Source: Stercorarius parasiticus
Taxonomy: Eukaryota > Chordata > Aves > Charadriiformes > Stercorariidae
Length of the DNA stretch: 64,000 nucleotides
NCBI GenBank assembly: GCA_013396915.1
Contig: VWZL01000597.1
Coordinates: 1,307,963-1,371,962 of the forward strand
Direction: 5' to 3'
Below, in pieces: positions 1-13,000 of this stretch. The notes below the pieces were generated by a model that ran no database searches, had not been told where the DNA came from, and saw only the letters and a list, made by a program, of their open reading frames with translations. Numbering within the stretch: position 1 is the stretch's first letter; each line of letters starts with the position of its first letter. The position numbers were made by a program, and so were the translations under genes.

Positions 1-739
1 CTGGTTTGCCTTGCCTGTTATTTTTGTTCCCTAGAGTCAAAACCAAGAGATGATTCCCTGAGTTTCTTCATTTGCTTGGAATAATTTAGTAGCAAGCATT
101 TTTGTCTGTCATGGATCCTATTCTGTATTTCTTTGACCGTGTAATGGACTGGCATCAACACATGGCTCAAATTTAGGGGCCAAGTTTTGCAAGCAGCATT
201 TTGGAAAGTAATCCTTTATTTCCCAGAGGCTGAAAAAGTACATCTGCCTTTTTAATAGCTTTTTATTTGTTAGGGTATTTATGTTGAATCTGTTTATTCT
301 TCCCTAACTCCCTTTAATAGCAACTAGATGTGTAATTAACTTAATAACAGCAGCTGGGTCAAAGGAATTATTTCATGCCACCTCACAGTTAGTAGGAATT
401 AAGACATTTAATTTTGAAGACTATTGTGTATGCAGTCATCTTCCATTTCAAAACGAATAATTAGTGCTATTGTTAAATTAGTTGGGTTTATCTTTGGTCA
501 GCTTTACATCCCAGACTAATTGAAGAAACAGCATAGTTAAAATGTTTTCTTTACTTAATCATCACTGTGACTACAGTAATAGCTGTTCAGTTTTGGCACA
601 GATAAAGTCTTTGGATCAATGATAGTCCAGTTGCTTTGATTTTTGTGATTAGCCTAATTTGAAAATGGAAACTGCATCTAACATGCACCTGAAAAATGTA
701 TATGCATTTAGCTTCTTGTGTGGCTTTAATCATTCAGTC

Positions 740-781
740 AAATTTTACTAAACTTAATGTAAATTTTACTAAACTTAATGT
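740..781. repeat. Perfect 21-bp tandem duplication
   Basis: The unit AAATTTTACTAAACTTAATG plus a final T occurs twice with no gap and no mismatch (740-760 and 761-781). Perfect identity suggests a recent slippage or duplication event. It is too short to be a functional satellite. Confidence 0.95.
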
Positions 782-2009
782 TGCGTGTGGGGCAGATTCA
801 AATGGAATGCACTCTTGAAGTTAAAAAACCCAGGAAAACCTCAACTAGTCTAATTATTTTTTTTAATTGTGATTTCGAAGTAGGAAAGAGTTGCCCCCCT
901 CCCACAGTAACCCCAACCAAAACCCCTCTTCTGTGTCGATCCAAGACACGGAGCTCTTTAAAAAATACTTTGCTATGTTCACTTGTAACATTAATTTGTT
1001 TGCCAAAGCTCTGACCGGGTGTTTAATTTTATTTAAAGGACAGTGTGAATAGCCTCCAGTGCTTAATTTAGAATTTATACATTTGCCATTTCTCTTAGAT
1101 AAATCCTAGTGAAGGAAACATCTTTTATACGTAAGGAAAGTTGTGATTTCCATCCCATTTATAGTCATGTTTTATTTAGAACATCCTATTTCCTCTTCTC
1201 TTGGTGCAGTATCTAAATTCCTTGCTAGGCAATTAACTATATTAGATGCATTAGATTAAAACATTTGAACATTTTTTGGTCAGAGGAACAGCATTTAATG
1301 AATTAATTCAGTGTACATCTCACTGTGAGTTTTGTGCTGATTTTCTGCCTGTGCAAAATTGCAGGAGCTTTTGCAAGGTTTTAATGCAAATGCTGATGAA
1401 AGCATTTACATTGTCATGTTTCCTATATGTGTTGGAAGCTCTTTAATGGCTCTGATGGTATCTTTTTAGTTTTATCCTGTTCCCTATCTGGTTTAGAGAG
1501 CTTAGTACTGAATGGACCACAATAAAATGTCAATTTGTAACACGATATGCAAAGCATGTTGTGACTTAATGTGATGCTACCTATCCCTTGGGCAGTAAGT
1601 TTACTCTCAGATCATCTCCTTTCTGGGGGCCACCAATGGTAGTTCCTTTGCCTTAGGGCTAGCAGAGTTGCATAGAAGGAACTAAACTAATTCTCTGCTG
1701 TGGAAAATTGCTAAATGGAGTATCAGCAGTGGAGAAAAACAGTACTCTTGAATTCGAGGGTTTTGGAACGCAGGTATCCAGCTGCATTGGAGTTTGGGGG
1801 TTCTTTGGGGAGAGAGTGAAAGAGGAAGAAACAGTGGAGGTAGGGAGATGTTACTTCTTTTATTGCTTTGAACAAAGAGAGTAAGATTTTATAAGAATTG
1901 AGATCCTTCTTTTTTATTCCTTCTTCTCCTGTGCCACCCTGCAACTGGCTTCCTGAAACAAGAAGTAGTTCTCTGTAAACCTAGGTACAAAGTATGTAGC
2001 CCAGTGCTC

Positions 2010-2100
2010 TGGCACATGCCAGGGGACCAGGAATCAACACACCTGAGTTCCATGAGATGCTTTAGCTGCTACCACTGCAGACAATAGAGAAAAGTTATTA
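2010..2100 (+). repeat. Possible MIR-type SINE remnant, 5' part
   Basis: The stretch GGGGACCAGGAATCAACACA followed by CCTGAGTTCCATGAG resembles the tRNA-derived head of MIR-like SINEs, in which a GG-ACT-GGGAGTCAGGA block precedes a CCTGGGTTC box. The match is short and worn, so this is a tentative call. Confidence 0.35.
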
Positions 2101-5100
2101 CATAAATTAAACAGCCACACAACGAAAAGGTGGGAGAGAGGACTAAGCAGCAGTGACCTCTTTCTTGGCAATGGGCGCTGTCTCATTGCTCACACCTGAA
2201 CAGAAATTTGAAACTTGCTTTGACTGGTCTGTTATATCCATATTGATTTTACACTTTTCCTTACAATTAACAGATAAGGTGCTTTTCTGCCTCCACTCAG
2301 CATGTTATTTATCCTTCCTAGACAAGGGTTATTACATGCTGTCTCTTTTTCAGGCAAAATCCAATAAATTTTCTGATCTCTGCTGTAAAACTGGGCCAAA
2401 CGGATAGTGCAGAGGAGTCATCTGTCATGATTCCTTCTTAGTGTCTTGCAGGAAATGAGTAGCCTTGGTATATTCTTCCTAGCTGAAAGATGGCATTTCC
2501 TTCTTTTAGCTCGACCTCAAAGAACCCAGTGTCAAACAATAAAGTTTGTATGGTGAAATTCACAACTTCTTTCTCTCTGCCCCTGTTGTTTTTTTGCTTT
2601 AAAGAAATTGAAAGTCCTGCAAACTGTTAGGGCTTCTGTTCTTTGCTTGCCATATTTTATGGGGCTTTGGATAGAAAAAACATATTGCTTGAGTTAGCAT
2701 TTATTTATTTAGTTGCATTTCATTAGTATGCACATACTTAGTCTCCTCTTGATTACTCTTGCTACAACACAAGAGGAGGTGGGAGATCAGTCAGTGCAAC
2801 TAATATTTGTCTTGTAGCCAATAGATGAAACTATGGTAAAGCTAAAGAAAGAAGAGTGAATGCCCTTCACAGAGCATCACAGGCTGATGTGGTTAGCCAA
2901 GAAGAGAGACCTCATTTTGCTCTACAGGAAATTTTAGAAGTGTGGATTTTGCACAATTACTGTACTGCTATCTTCACATCTTGGCAGCCTACCTCTATAA
3001 GACTGACCTACAACACACCTCACATCCCTTCCCTAGGTCCTGATTCAGGGAAATATTTAAGTATAGTCTTAAATCTGGCATCGGCAGGACTTTAACACTT
3101 TTTGAAATTCATCAATGGTACATTCTTGAAATATTTATTTAAAATTAATCCATTGGAGGAGTGGATTTAAGAGCATGTTTCAAGTTAAGATGGGGACAAA
3201 TTGAAAAAAGAACAAGTATGAGATGCAAGCTATGGAATCATGGCTATGAAGACTGTATGCCAAGACATACTGGTAAGGATCTTTAGCTAGAGTGAGTCAT
3301 CAGACATCCATTGCTTAATAGGCTAACACTAATTTACAGAAAAGGCTGGGTAAAATACCAGCTAAGTCAACAGCCTCCCCTAGACTTTACGGATGCTTTG
3401 GTTTGGACTGCTGTGAGACTAGTGCCATTTGGACAGGCAGCTTTGGAGCACTGTAATAATGTAGGATCTTATAATAAGACAAAGATTTTCTAAGGTGAGC
3501 TGTGATTGTGGTTGCATCAAATTTGAATTTTCCAAATTAGATACTGAGATAAGATTTTCAAAAATGCTTGAATACTATCTTCTGGGGGCCAGGGGGTTAA
3601 CAGAATAAGAAGTTCAGTTCACAGTGTCCCCAGTCAGGCACATGTATCATTAGTTTCTTTAACAATCTTAACCAAATGCAATTTAAATCTTTCTCACTTT
3701 TTTTCCGTGCTTTCTCCAGTTTCTCCTTTCACTGCTGTTCGGCAGTGGTGATACAGAGCAGACAAGAGAAGAAAATTTTCTCCCTATTTCTTATCTGGTT
3801 CCAGAGTGACCAATAGGAGATAAATCTGTCAAGTCTCAGGCCAGACCATTGTGGCAGACTTTCTCACTGAGGAATTAATACCTCTGGGATCACAGTAAGA
3901 AAGCGGATCAGTCAGCTTCAAAGTTGTGAAGTGACAGCTTTTTCAGCTCTTCTCAGAGGTTGTTGCTTGGCATGTTACCTACAGCTGGTTTTGAATTAGT
4001 GGACATAGGAGCTTTAAACGTATAAACGTAGAAGGGGGAAAAAAAGATCTTGCCTACAATTATTTAAAAATTGAGCAAGAAGAGAGTTTGAATTGTGAAG
4101 GTCGCCAGCACTGGCTGAAATCTTTGACAGCAGTTCCCCATCTCTGGGGCTTTAACATATTTTAGATTCAAATTGATAGTTAGATAATGCTGCATTCAAC
4201 ATATTGTGGGTATTTGCAGTAATTTAATAGTAAGCTTAATAAGGCAGGTATTTATTTCATAAAGAAAGTTTATGGCAGTCTGGTCTAACAGCCAAGTGAG
4301 CTGATTAAAGTTTGGCAGACCCTATTGACATTTCTAATAAAGAAATCACTACCACAGCATTTTTCCTGCTTAAAGCAACAAGAGCAAGAATAGTAAAGAA
4401 ATAAAACCTTTAGAGAGAGAAAGAAACTGTTGACAGCAGCTTTTAATTTCCTACATTTAATCACTAGTGCTCAGCTTTTGCCACCACTGTAACATATAAA
4501 ACAATAATACTGGTAATGTATTCATTACCCATCATTTACTTGATTGCACGGAAATTAGGAACGTGCAGAGGCTAATTTAATGCATAACGTTGTAAGAAGA
4601 AGATGGAGAGTCTATGGAGAGTGCCATGCCACGGTCGCAATAAAATAATCCTATGGCAAACTTATTCTAGACCTTCTAATTGGCTTATTGACTTAGATTT
4701 TCCAGTCTCATTCACAGTGCAGATTTCCCAGTGGGAACTTCATAATTTGGGTCCTTCATGTGTTAGTTCCTGTGTAAACCACTGCTCGGTGTGTATTGCA
4801 CAAACCCTAATCCGCAGTGTCTCTACAAAAATACTCTCTAACCTTAAAGCTTGCTGCTGAGCTCTGAAGGACCCCCAGTATCAATCATGATGACTAAGCA
4901 TAGGAATGGAAAGGCCAGATGTGAATACTGGAGTTGACTTTCATAATCCAGAGATGAAAGAATACTTTATGTCCATACCTTTAGGTAAATTAGACATCAG
5001 GGGTCATTTAGTTAATCCTTATCATATTACGATGAAAACTAGATTATTAATTACACAACAATGTTAATTCCGAACCCATTTGTAGCACTTTTCATCTGAA

Positions 5101-5344
5101 GTTTTCTAAGTATTTTATTACTGTAAGAAAAAGAAATTGCAAATCTTTAACAATAAAACATGCTTGTCCAGAGTATTTTGGTTTAATACTGTCATGATGT
5201 AAAGCCAATTGTTTGCTTTGATAGCGAGGAGAGGAAACCTCTCCAAGCTCACCAACAGCTTATGTAGCTTGTGGGTCTGTCTAGACCCATGCTTCTCGCC
5301 CTACCCGGTGTCATCCCTCTGCTTCCCTAAATGTCTGCGTACAG

Positions 5345-5500
5345 GCTTGCTCTGTTCTTTTCTAATCCCATTGCAGGCCCCTGGGGTCAGGGGCCATCTT
5401 TTGCACTGTGTTTGCTACTGCACCCACTACAGTCTGGTGCCTGGATCGTGTTCTGCGTGACCTCTGCTGAAAAAATGAATAATTAAGTATGTGAATGTCC
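5345..5500 (+). repeat. Possible L2 LINE 3' end remnant
   Basis: The order GGCCCCTGGGGTCAGGGGCC, then TTTGCACTGTGTTTG, then GTCTGGTGCCTGGATCGTG, then a run ending GAAAAAATGAATAATTAAG follows the layout of the L2 3' tail (gagggcaggga, tcttgtttgta, agtgcctggcacata, caataaatgttgaatga). Several positions differ, as expected for an ancient copy. Repeat masking is needed to separate L2 from MIR3-type tails. Confidence 0.45.
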
Positions 5501-8500
5501 AGTAGTACAGAATTAACTATGTCACTTGGGCATCCTCCTGGGAGCATGTGTTGATGAGAAAAATTTTATGAGCAACATTCATCAGATGCTTTGCACTGCT
5601 TTTAGTCTTGCTGTAGTGAACGACAGTATTTGGTGTTAAATTCAGCTTTGGCTTTATTGTATTTATCCATCACTTACTAGGTCATTATTTGCCTTAAAAT
5701 AAATGACATGGAAATGAAGCACTGCAGAGGACAGGCTAGGTTTGTAAACTATAGGTGTATTTATTGTCCCTTCCGTCCCATGTGTCTGTCTTCTCTTTAC
5801 TCTAAAGCTGTATAGGGACCAAGGAAATGTGGAAAATAGTGTATGAATTCTCCAAAAGTCTGTCTCCCACATGATACTTATTACTTTCCAAGCGAACCCT
5901 TGGCCGTCTCTGGTGCTGCTGTATATTTATGATAAAAGAGTATCTCAATCATTTCTAGATAACTTCATAATAAAGTTGTTCTGTCCAAATACTCGATGTA
6001 ATGGGCAAAGATTTATGTATCTCAGATGCGTATGAAGCAGACAGACAGAAGTAACCTTGAAAATCTTACCGTTAAAATATATACCTTTTGGCAAATACCT
6101 ATGTCAATAAAGCTTAAAGAACTGGCAGATCTTATATTTGAAGTAATCTTTGCATCAGCAGGTAGACCAGTTTTCTGTGCTAGTGACATCTTCCTTTGGA
6201 TAAACTTTTGTACATATGCTCTGTGACAGTTTACATGAAAAAGTGATTTTTAATGTACATGGTTTAGCACCCTGTAACACATCTCTTAGCTTAGAAATTG
6301 AGTTGTGTACAAAAGATGCAAAAAAAATCTAAAAATATATCCAAGTGTCAGACTAAATTAAAATTCATGCTTCATTAAATGGGTACAATACAAATAAAAG
6401 AGGTCTTGGTAGAAACGGAGCTGCTTTGTCTGTTTAGCATTTTAGCAAACTGTGACTCTGGAGCCTTAAATCCCTTTACAAATGCCCACGGTGTTGAGTT
6501 AATGGCATTGAGCAGTATGGTTAGCTCTTGGAATGTTTCAGTATAATTTCTAATTTGCTAGAAGACCTGATTTTACTTTTACAGGAGTCATTATCACGTA
6601 TCTTCAAACTGAGTTCAGGCTTTATACATTCCCTTTATGTTGTATCATCCATCTTCTTCCTATGAGTTAAAACACATGCCAGATGCTGTAGTACACCTGT
6701 GATTTGCAAACTGTTACTCTTGTGTGATACATAAGTGGTCAGCCGGTGTGTATAACATGAACGTATGCAGCATATGTAGCTTCTGTGACTGGTAAGATTC
6801 AATGTAAACATAGTGGCTTGCATGTATATGCCTGTGCTGTGTTTTTCCTGCCCTTTCACGTTTAGTACTCAGCCCTCCTTTAAAGAGGGATTTCAGAGAA
6901 ACAGCTTTTCTGCATCAAGTACTGAGAGCTTGTGCAGACTGGAAGTCTTTGCCATGGTCCCAACAGGTTCCTGAGCCCCAGAGCAGAAGTGCTGTAGCTG
7001 AACGTTCCACACTGTTGATTTTTGTGCTGTTTCAGCAGCAGAGATATCAGGAGATCTGAGTACGTATCTGAGCTGAGGGCCATAGCTTCTTTCAAAGTAT
7101 AAAATCCAGCAGCGTGCTTTTTCAAATGGGCAGGTTGACTTTTGACACAGAAGCATTGATTTCCTTCCTTTCCTTTGAGTTCATGTTTATACATTTCCTT
7201 GATTTCTGACACTTTGCAGATTTTTTGCAACTGATTGTGATGATAGATAGGAATAAACTCAATTGTGAGTGTCAAAGATGAATGTGAGGAATACAAAGCA
7301 GGTCGGGAAAGGAAAAGGTGATGGGAGCATTCTAGCAGTGACGTAAGGAACATCTCTGCCAGAGAACATAGGAAGAGATTTCAGTCCTGCAAAGTAATCG
7401 TAAAGTTTTTCTATCCCTTTCTCTGTTACTCATTAACCTTCACAACCCTGACCAAAAGTCCACTAGTGTCTTTCCTTAAACCCAGGGGACTTTGGGTCAA
7501 ACCAGTAATGTGCATCAACTGGAAAACCAAGTCCCAGCTCAGCACAGCCAGTGGAATGGACTTTTGACTTGGTGGTGGTAGCTCTCCGATTCTTCAGGAG
7601 AGCTCTGAGCCATGGTGTGGGCTTGGATGTACTTCATACCAACCTTTCTGGATCTGTTTATGCCATTTGAGCTCTGCTGGTTGTTGTGCAGGGGTATGGG
7701 AGTTCTCTGTGAGGGGAGCTGCAAGGAGCAATCCTCTAAGGATTCTCTGTAAATTATTAACAGACTTGGAAGATTGACTGTAAAATGTGGGAAAAGTCAG
7801 GGAAAGAGTCTCCTCAGTGGTGAAAAGGATATTTTACCCCTCAATGCATAGAGATGTCCGCCGGTGAGCTGACACTCTGAAGGCTTTCCTATTTAAGAAC
7901 AGCTGTAATACCTTATTTTATTGCCTTGGTGAATTCCAATATGCATTGTCACTGTGCCTTGTGAAATATTGCAACTATCTGAGGCCAGGGCAAGTTTTCC
8001 ACGGAAAATGATAATGTTCTTCTTGCTTTATTTTAATTGGTATTTTAGTGGAAGTGAGAAATTTGCTGATTTGTGTAACTCTTTAAACCAGGGCAGGGCA
8101 GCAAACTTCAGAGTAATTTATTTCTTGACATATATATTGCAGTGGTTTTGAACACTTTTTGCAGCAGTTTGCAGTCCTTTTCTGCAGAGCAAAATATTCA
8201 CCTCAGACAGTGTAATTTCATGAAGTCATCACTGGTTTGTGCACTTCATGGTTATTTGCTATTTTTGCAGCCTCATTTGGGAATTTTTACTATATGGCAT
8301 CATGCAGACATGTTCATTTCTATTTGCTGTGCTGAAGTATTTATGCAGATTGTTTTAAGAATATGTTTTTAACCAGCTTCAGGAAAAAAGTCTTAATTTT
8401 AAATAATTATAAAATTACCTATGAACTTTTTTCTGTATGTGAATATCTTGTATGAACAAACAAAGAAATAACTTTTAGCAATTAGTAACAACCAAATATG

Positions 8501-8989
8501 AATCTCATCTAGTTTAGACCATTTCTAGACCATTGTAGTATTTTTCCTTACAAGTCACACTTCTAATACATTAATCAGTCTAAATAGAAAAAGCAAAGGC
8601 ATGTACTTTGGGAGATTGATCTAGAGCCTGAGAAAGCCAACAAACCTAAGGATGAATATATTCCACCTGCCAATATCATTCATAGTAATTCTGTGCTTAG
8701 AAGTTAACTGTGAAACTCCAGGCATCTCCACTAAAGCCACCTGGAGAATAATGTACTACTCTTGTGCTTTACTGTCAAACTCCCAGGTACATCGTCTTTA
8801 TCTTAAAAGGCTTAACAGTGGTCCCTGAGCACTATTAGTTCCTGTCCTTGGTACATGGGCGGGGGAGTTGGGTGAGGAGTCTGCCTGTCTGCTTCTGTAG
8901 ACAAGCAGGCCACTAGACTCCTGTCTGCAACTTCAGCAGCTTGAATAACTGTCTCTGCTAAAACATACTGTCCATCCCACCGCTTGGAC

Positions 8990-9155
8990 CTTGGCACAGG
9001 CTGCCTGAGAGGTTGTGGAGTCTCCTTCTCTGGAGATACTCAAAACCCACCTGGATGCATTCCTGTCCAACCTGCTCTAAGTGAACCTGCTTTGGAAGGG
9101 AGGTTGGACTAGATGATCTCAGAAGGTCCCTTCCGACCACTACCATTCTGTGACC
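8990..9155 (+). repeat. CR1 LINE, truncated 3' end
   Basis: The segment contains TGCCTGAGAGGTTGTGGAGT, CTCTGGAGATACTCAAAACC, GGTTGGACTAGATGATCTCA and GAAGGTCCCTTCCGACC, and ends ATTCTGTGA. This is the hallmark 3' untranslated region of chicken repeat 1, with the short ATTCTRTG tail motif at its end. Only the last ~165 bp are present, the typical 5' truncation of CR1. No reverse transcriptase frame remains. Confidence 0.95.
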
Positions 9156-9990
9156 TTGATAAAGGAGGTATTAATATTTGAATAATATAAAAAAAAATTG
9201 TAAAACATGTAGTTTGCCATGAACATAAATTCTCATTGTCTTAACTAGAAATTCAAATGCTTATGCTCAGCCATCTGCTTCAGCTCTATGTCTCCTGATA
9301 CTCCTTTAGCATTTCTTGCTGGGCTTTACTTACTCTTGTGGCTCTGTGTGTGGATGGAAACAGTTTTTATCATAAATCCTTTAAAAGATAAGGAGCTCAA
9401 AAGTGATCTTTATTAATTCCAAAGAAGATTGAAACCAGACAGCAAGTAAAGAAGGGCATGAGGGCATTTTACACATCATCACAGCTGTGGCAGAGTGATG
9501 CTAAAGAGCAGCTGACGAGAGGGTACCTGGAAAATATTCCTTGTTCAGGTACAATATTGGATTTTAAACAGCCTTGAAATGTGAATGTCAGAGGAGGATC
9601 CAATTTCCCCCATCACTGTTGTTTTTCTCATTGCAATAAGGATTTGGGGGCCCAACCAGGGACTTAAGCGTGACGGACCCCTACGGAAAATAGAGACTAT
9701 GCTGGCTCAGTCCCAGATGGCATAATTGTCCCTTGAGATAAAAAGATATTTGAGTTAGTGCTGAATGAGTTAATGCTGAGACCAGAAACAGGGCAGATGT
9801 GTCAGTGCGATGCTAATTAGTCTTTCTAGTTTCCCATTATGTATTTGCATTTCTGTTAAAACAGTGAGTCTCCCATACTGGAGTTTTTCTTTTTCACACA
9901 TCCTGTCTGTTCCTTATTATCAGACTATCGGAGCACCACATAATGTTTCATGTGTTTATCACCATAATGTCTTGGTCAGGTAGGGAAGTA

Positions 9991-10052
9991 GAAATGGGGA
10001 GATATGAGGCCCAGACTCCATGATTTGTCCACTGTCACAGGAAATCTAGGAT
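9991..10052 (-). repeat. MIR-type SINE core remnant
   Basis: Read on the + strand, AAATGGGGAGATATGAGGCC is followed by CAGACTCCATGATTTGTCCA and CTGTCACAGGAAATC. This follows the reverse complement of the MIR core (atggggaaactgaggcccagag, gtgacttgcccaaggtcaca). It is short and degraded. Confidence 0.5.
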
Positions 10053-13000
10053 TTATTCATTTATTAGCAGAATGATGCAGTGACTTAAAGCAGACCCCGA
10101 GATTGCTGATCTACAGATTCCTAGATTTAACACCCCTTTTAAGACACTTCTGATTTGAATATTGAGCCTCTAATATTAGCATTTCAGGAATCCATATTTA
10201 TTGTTCAGTTACTGGCTTTATTTTCAAGGACAAAAATTGGTTTTGAAGTGCAAGGCAGTGGGCCACAGTACAGATAGAACTGAGACAGATCAAATGAATA
10301 ACATAATAGATTAATTTAGCCAATTATATTTTGCAATTGTAGACATGAAATTAAGCTTGTGATTTTAAAATTATTTTAAATGCAACATTCTAGAAAAAAT
10401 ATGCTTGTTATGCTATCATTATGGTGATGGAGACAGCAGAGACTAGTTAAAGGAAAATCTTTGGGTATCACAGAGTTGTATGTTCCACTGAAGTCTTCAT
10501 CTTATGTGCCCAATTTGTCTCATTCTTCCATGATCCTTAATGGGCTGCCACAAATGGGAGAATAGGAGGCGTAATTCCCTCTAGTGTGCAGATGCTGCAG
10601 GAGTTAAGAGCTGTAAACGGTTTTGGAGACTTCCTACATGTTGTTTGTAAAAATGTGGTACTCATTACATTTTCTAAAAGTTGGCTTCAGCATTTTATCC
10701 TCTCAATACATCAGCTGGTGGCAGCCTTCTCTGATGTCCTATTTCTATCATGATGGGTTTTTACTGCTTATGAGGATAAATTTTCTCCAGTCTACCTCTC
10801 TTGGCCCTTATGAGTTTGGAAGATATCTTTCAGTGCCTCATTTCTCCCTCCCTGTAACTGCAGTTTAATTGATGTGGGATACTTTTTAATTTGCCTGTAG
10901 ATTCTGGTAAAAGACTGTATACATGACACCCTGTTATTTCAGTACAGCTAAGATTTGTAGTAATCCCTGGTACAAATCATTTCACATTCTCACTTGGTAA
11001 TGAGGATGCACCGTTGGATCTGAATTCCTACAAACCTGTAGTATGTTCCCCTGTGCCATTCATTTACCCCAGGAAGTGAGAAACATTATAGTCCTTGTTT
11101 TAGAAGAGAGATTTAGGTGTGTACGTTTATGGTAGGAAGCCTTCAGCAGCATTGCAGGCTTGAGGAATTCCCACTTCTTACCCAGCTTTTTGTATCCACG
11201 CTGTGCTGGGACCAGCCTTTCTTCCCCCAGTCCCATTTCACGGACATGCTGTCCTGAGCACCCAGTTAGTGAACTGATCCATGTTAAAAATAACCCATTT
11301 TTGGCAACTTTTATTTTTTGTTACCCAAGGTAACAGCTTGTATTGTGAACCTATGCCTAGAGGCTCAGAGAGCAAAAAGATTTTGGCCACAAGGAGCCAG
11401 GACATGCAAGGTTTGGCTGTGAGGTTGACCTAAATTTCGTCTCACCAATGCTTGTTCCCAGGCTGCAGTCATGGTCCTCTCAAGATGGCTGGCACAACTC
11501 TGTGAGGCCACAATGTGGAGAGTGTCCCAGAAACTCTCAAGATAAGGGGTACTGACAGTGATCATTTCAGTGATCTGAGTTGAAAGGCAGCCCCAACATT
11601 GGCATCTCTTGAAATGTCCCCCTGAGATGAGGCAGGCATTTAGGTTTTCCCAGTCCTAGTCTGCAAGGCAATCAACAGGCTAAGTCCCTTGTCTCCTCTT
11701 CTGGCCTAGCATCAGACATTGCCCTGTTTTGCACATAGAAATAGTGACACAGAGAAAGTTCACTAATTGCTGTATTGAATCATGTAAGTCTTTATTGACC
11801 TCAGTAGGCTCAGCCTAGGTCCAGCGCAGTCACACTCTTAGGCTTGTTACACACAACTCCAACATGAAAATGTGCTTAACCATAGGCATGTGTTTTTCCA
11901 AGTGGAGATAGGTTTAAGCATGCAATTTTAAACTGCTTTGTGCATTAACATCGTCTTAAGTTGAAACTGCTTACATGGCTTAAATACTTGCTTAAAATCT
12001 TTGCTGTCTTGGGGCTTTTCTGCCTAGCAAGTGGGAGAGAATTTGGCATCAGGTAATTTGTTGAAGGTGACAAAGGAGGTCCATGGCAGGACCCCTTTCT
12101 GCTGACTCACATTCCTCTACTTAGACATGGTTTCTCCTTCCTTATGGAGGCGAAAGCAAACTTGGCACCTCATCACTGCAGAGCGCTTATGCTTCCCCTT
12201 CGCTGGCGCATGAACAAGTCTAAACGGTGAACACTTGACCTCCTTCCAGAGAGTGTTAACAATAAAACTTCTTTTCTACAGCAACAACAACAGTTGGCAT
12301 AGATTTGTAGGCACTTACGCATCGCTTTGCCCTGACAATTGGTGAAGTCTTGCTGGGAAGCAGCAAATTCTTCCGTTTGCTGCTTTCATTTTTGTCTTTT
12401 CCTTTTGGTGTCTGATCTGACCTGACCTGATCCTGGACGTGAGCACCTGAGGCCCGCTTGGCACTGCAGAGGTTTGCTGCTGCCACTGTGTGGTGAGGGA
12501 GATACAGGTTAAGCAGACAGACTGCTTTGTCCCACATGGCTTAGAAATGTTCCCACAATTAAATCACTGTATCGAAAAAACATTTTTTTGAAAGCTTAAC
12601 TGTGCTTATTTAAAGACTTTGCTTGTATAAAATATCATAAAAATCAAGTCTCATACGGCATTACCATGCTAGAAAAGAGTGGTTTCTCATGTAGATCTGG
12701 CATTTCTTGGCTGTTGCTGCTGTGTAAAAACAAAAAAAAACCCAACCAAAAACCTCCAAGAACAAACCCAAACCCCCAGTGTACTTTATTGAGGGCAATA
12801 CTATAAATTAAAAATACCTCTGCAACTTTAAGGCTCGCGGCTGGCAACCAGTTAACCTTTTTTTGTGGTTCATGAGAAAAAGGGGATCTCAGGTTGCAAT
12901 TATCTGTCTTAATATTCCACATTGTAGTGGGTATTAATGTGTAATTGCATTTTGGACACAAAAATGAGAATGTAATTTACAGGGCTGCGTCATTTACTAA

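Larger units (their letters stand above)
1..8989. other. Non-coding stretch: mostly unique AT-rich DNA
   Basis: Apart from the 21-bp duplication, the possible MIR head and the possible L2 tail, nothing is identifiable. The part from about 300 to 545 has closely spaced TAAT/ATTA cores and looks like regulatory-type sequence. No promoter-like CpG-rich segment is present. Confidence 0.6.

Noticed and set aside
6880..7353. 157-codon frame on the - strand
   Set aside because: No family signature; another overlapping frame in the same strand is equally open.
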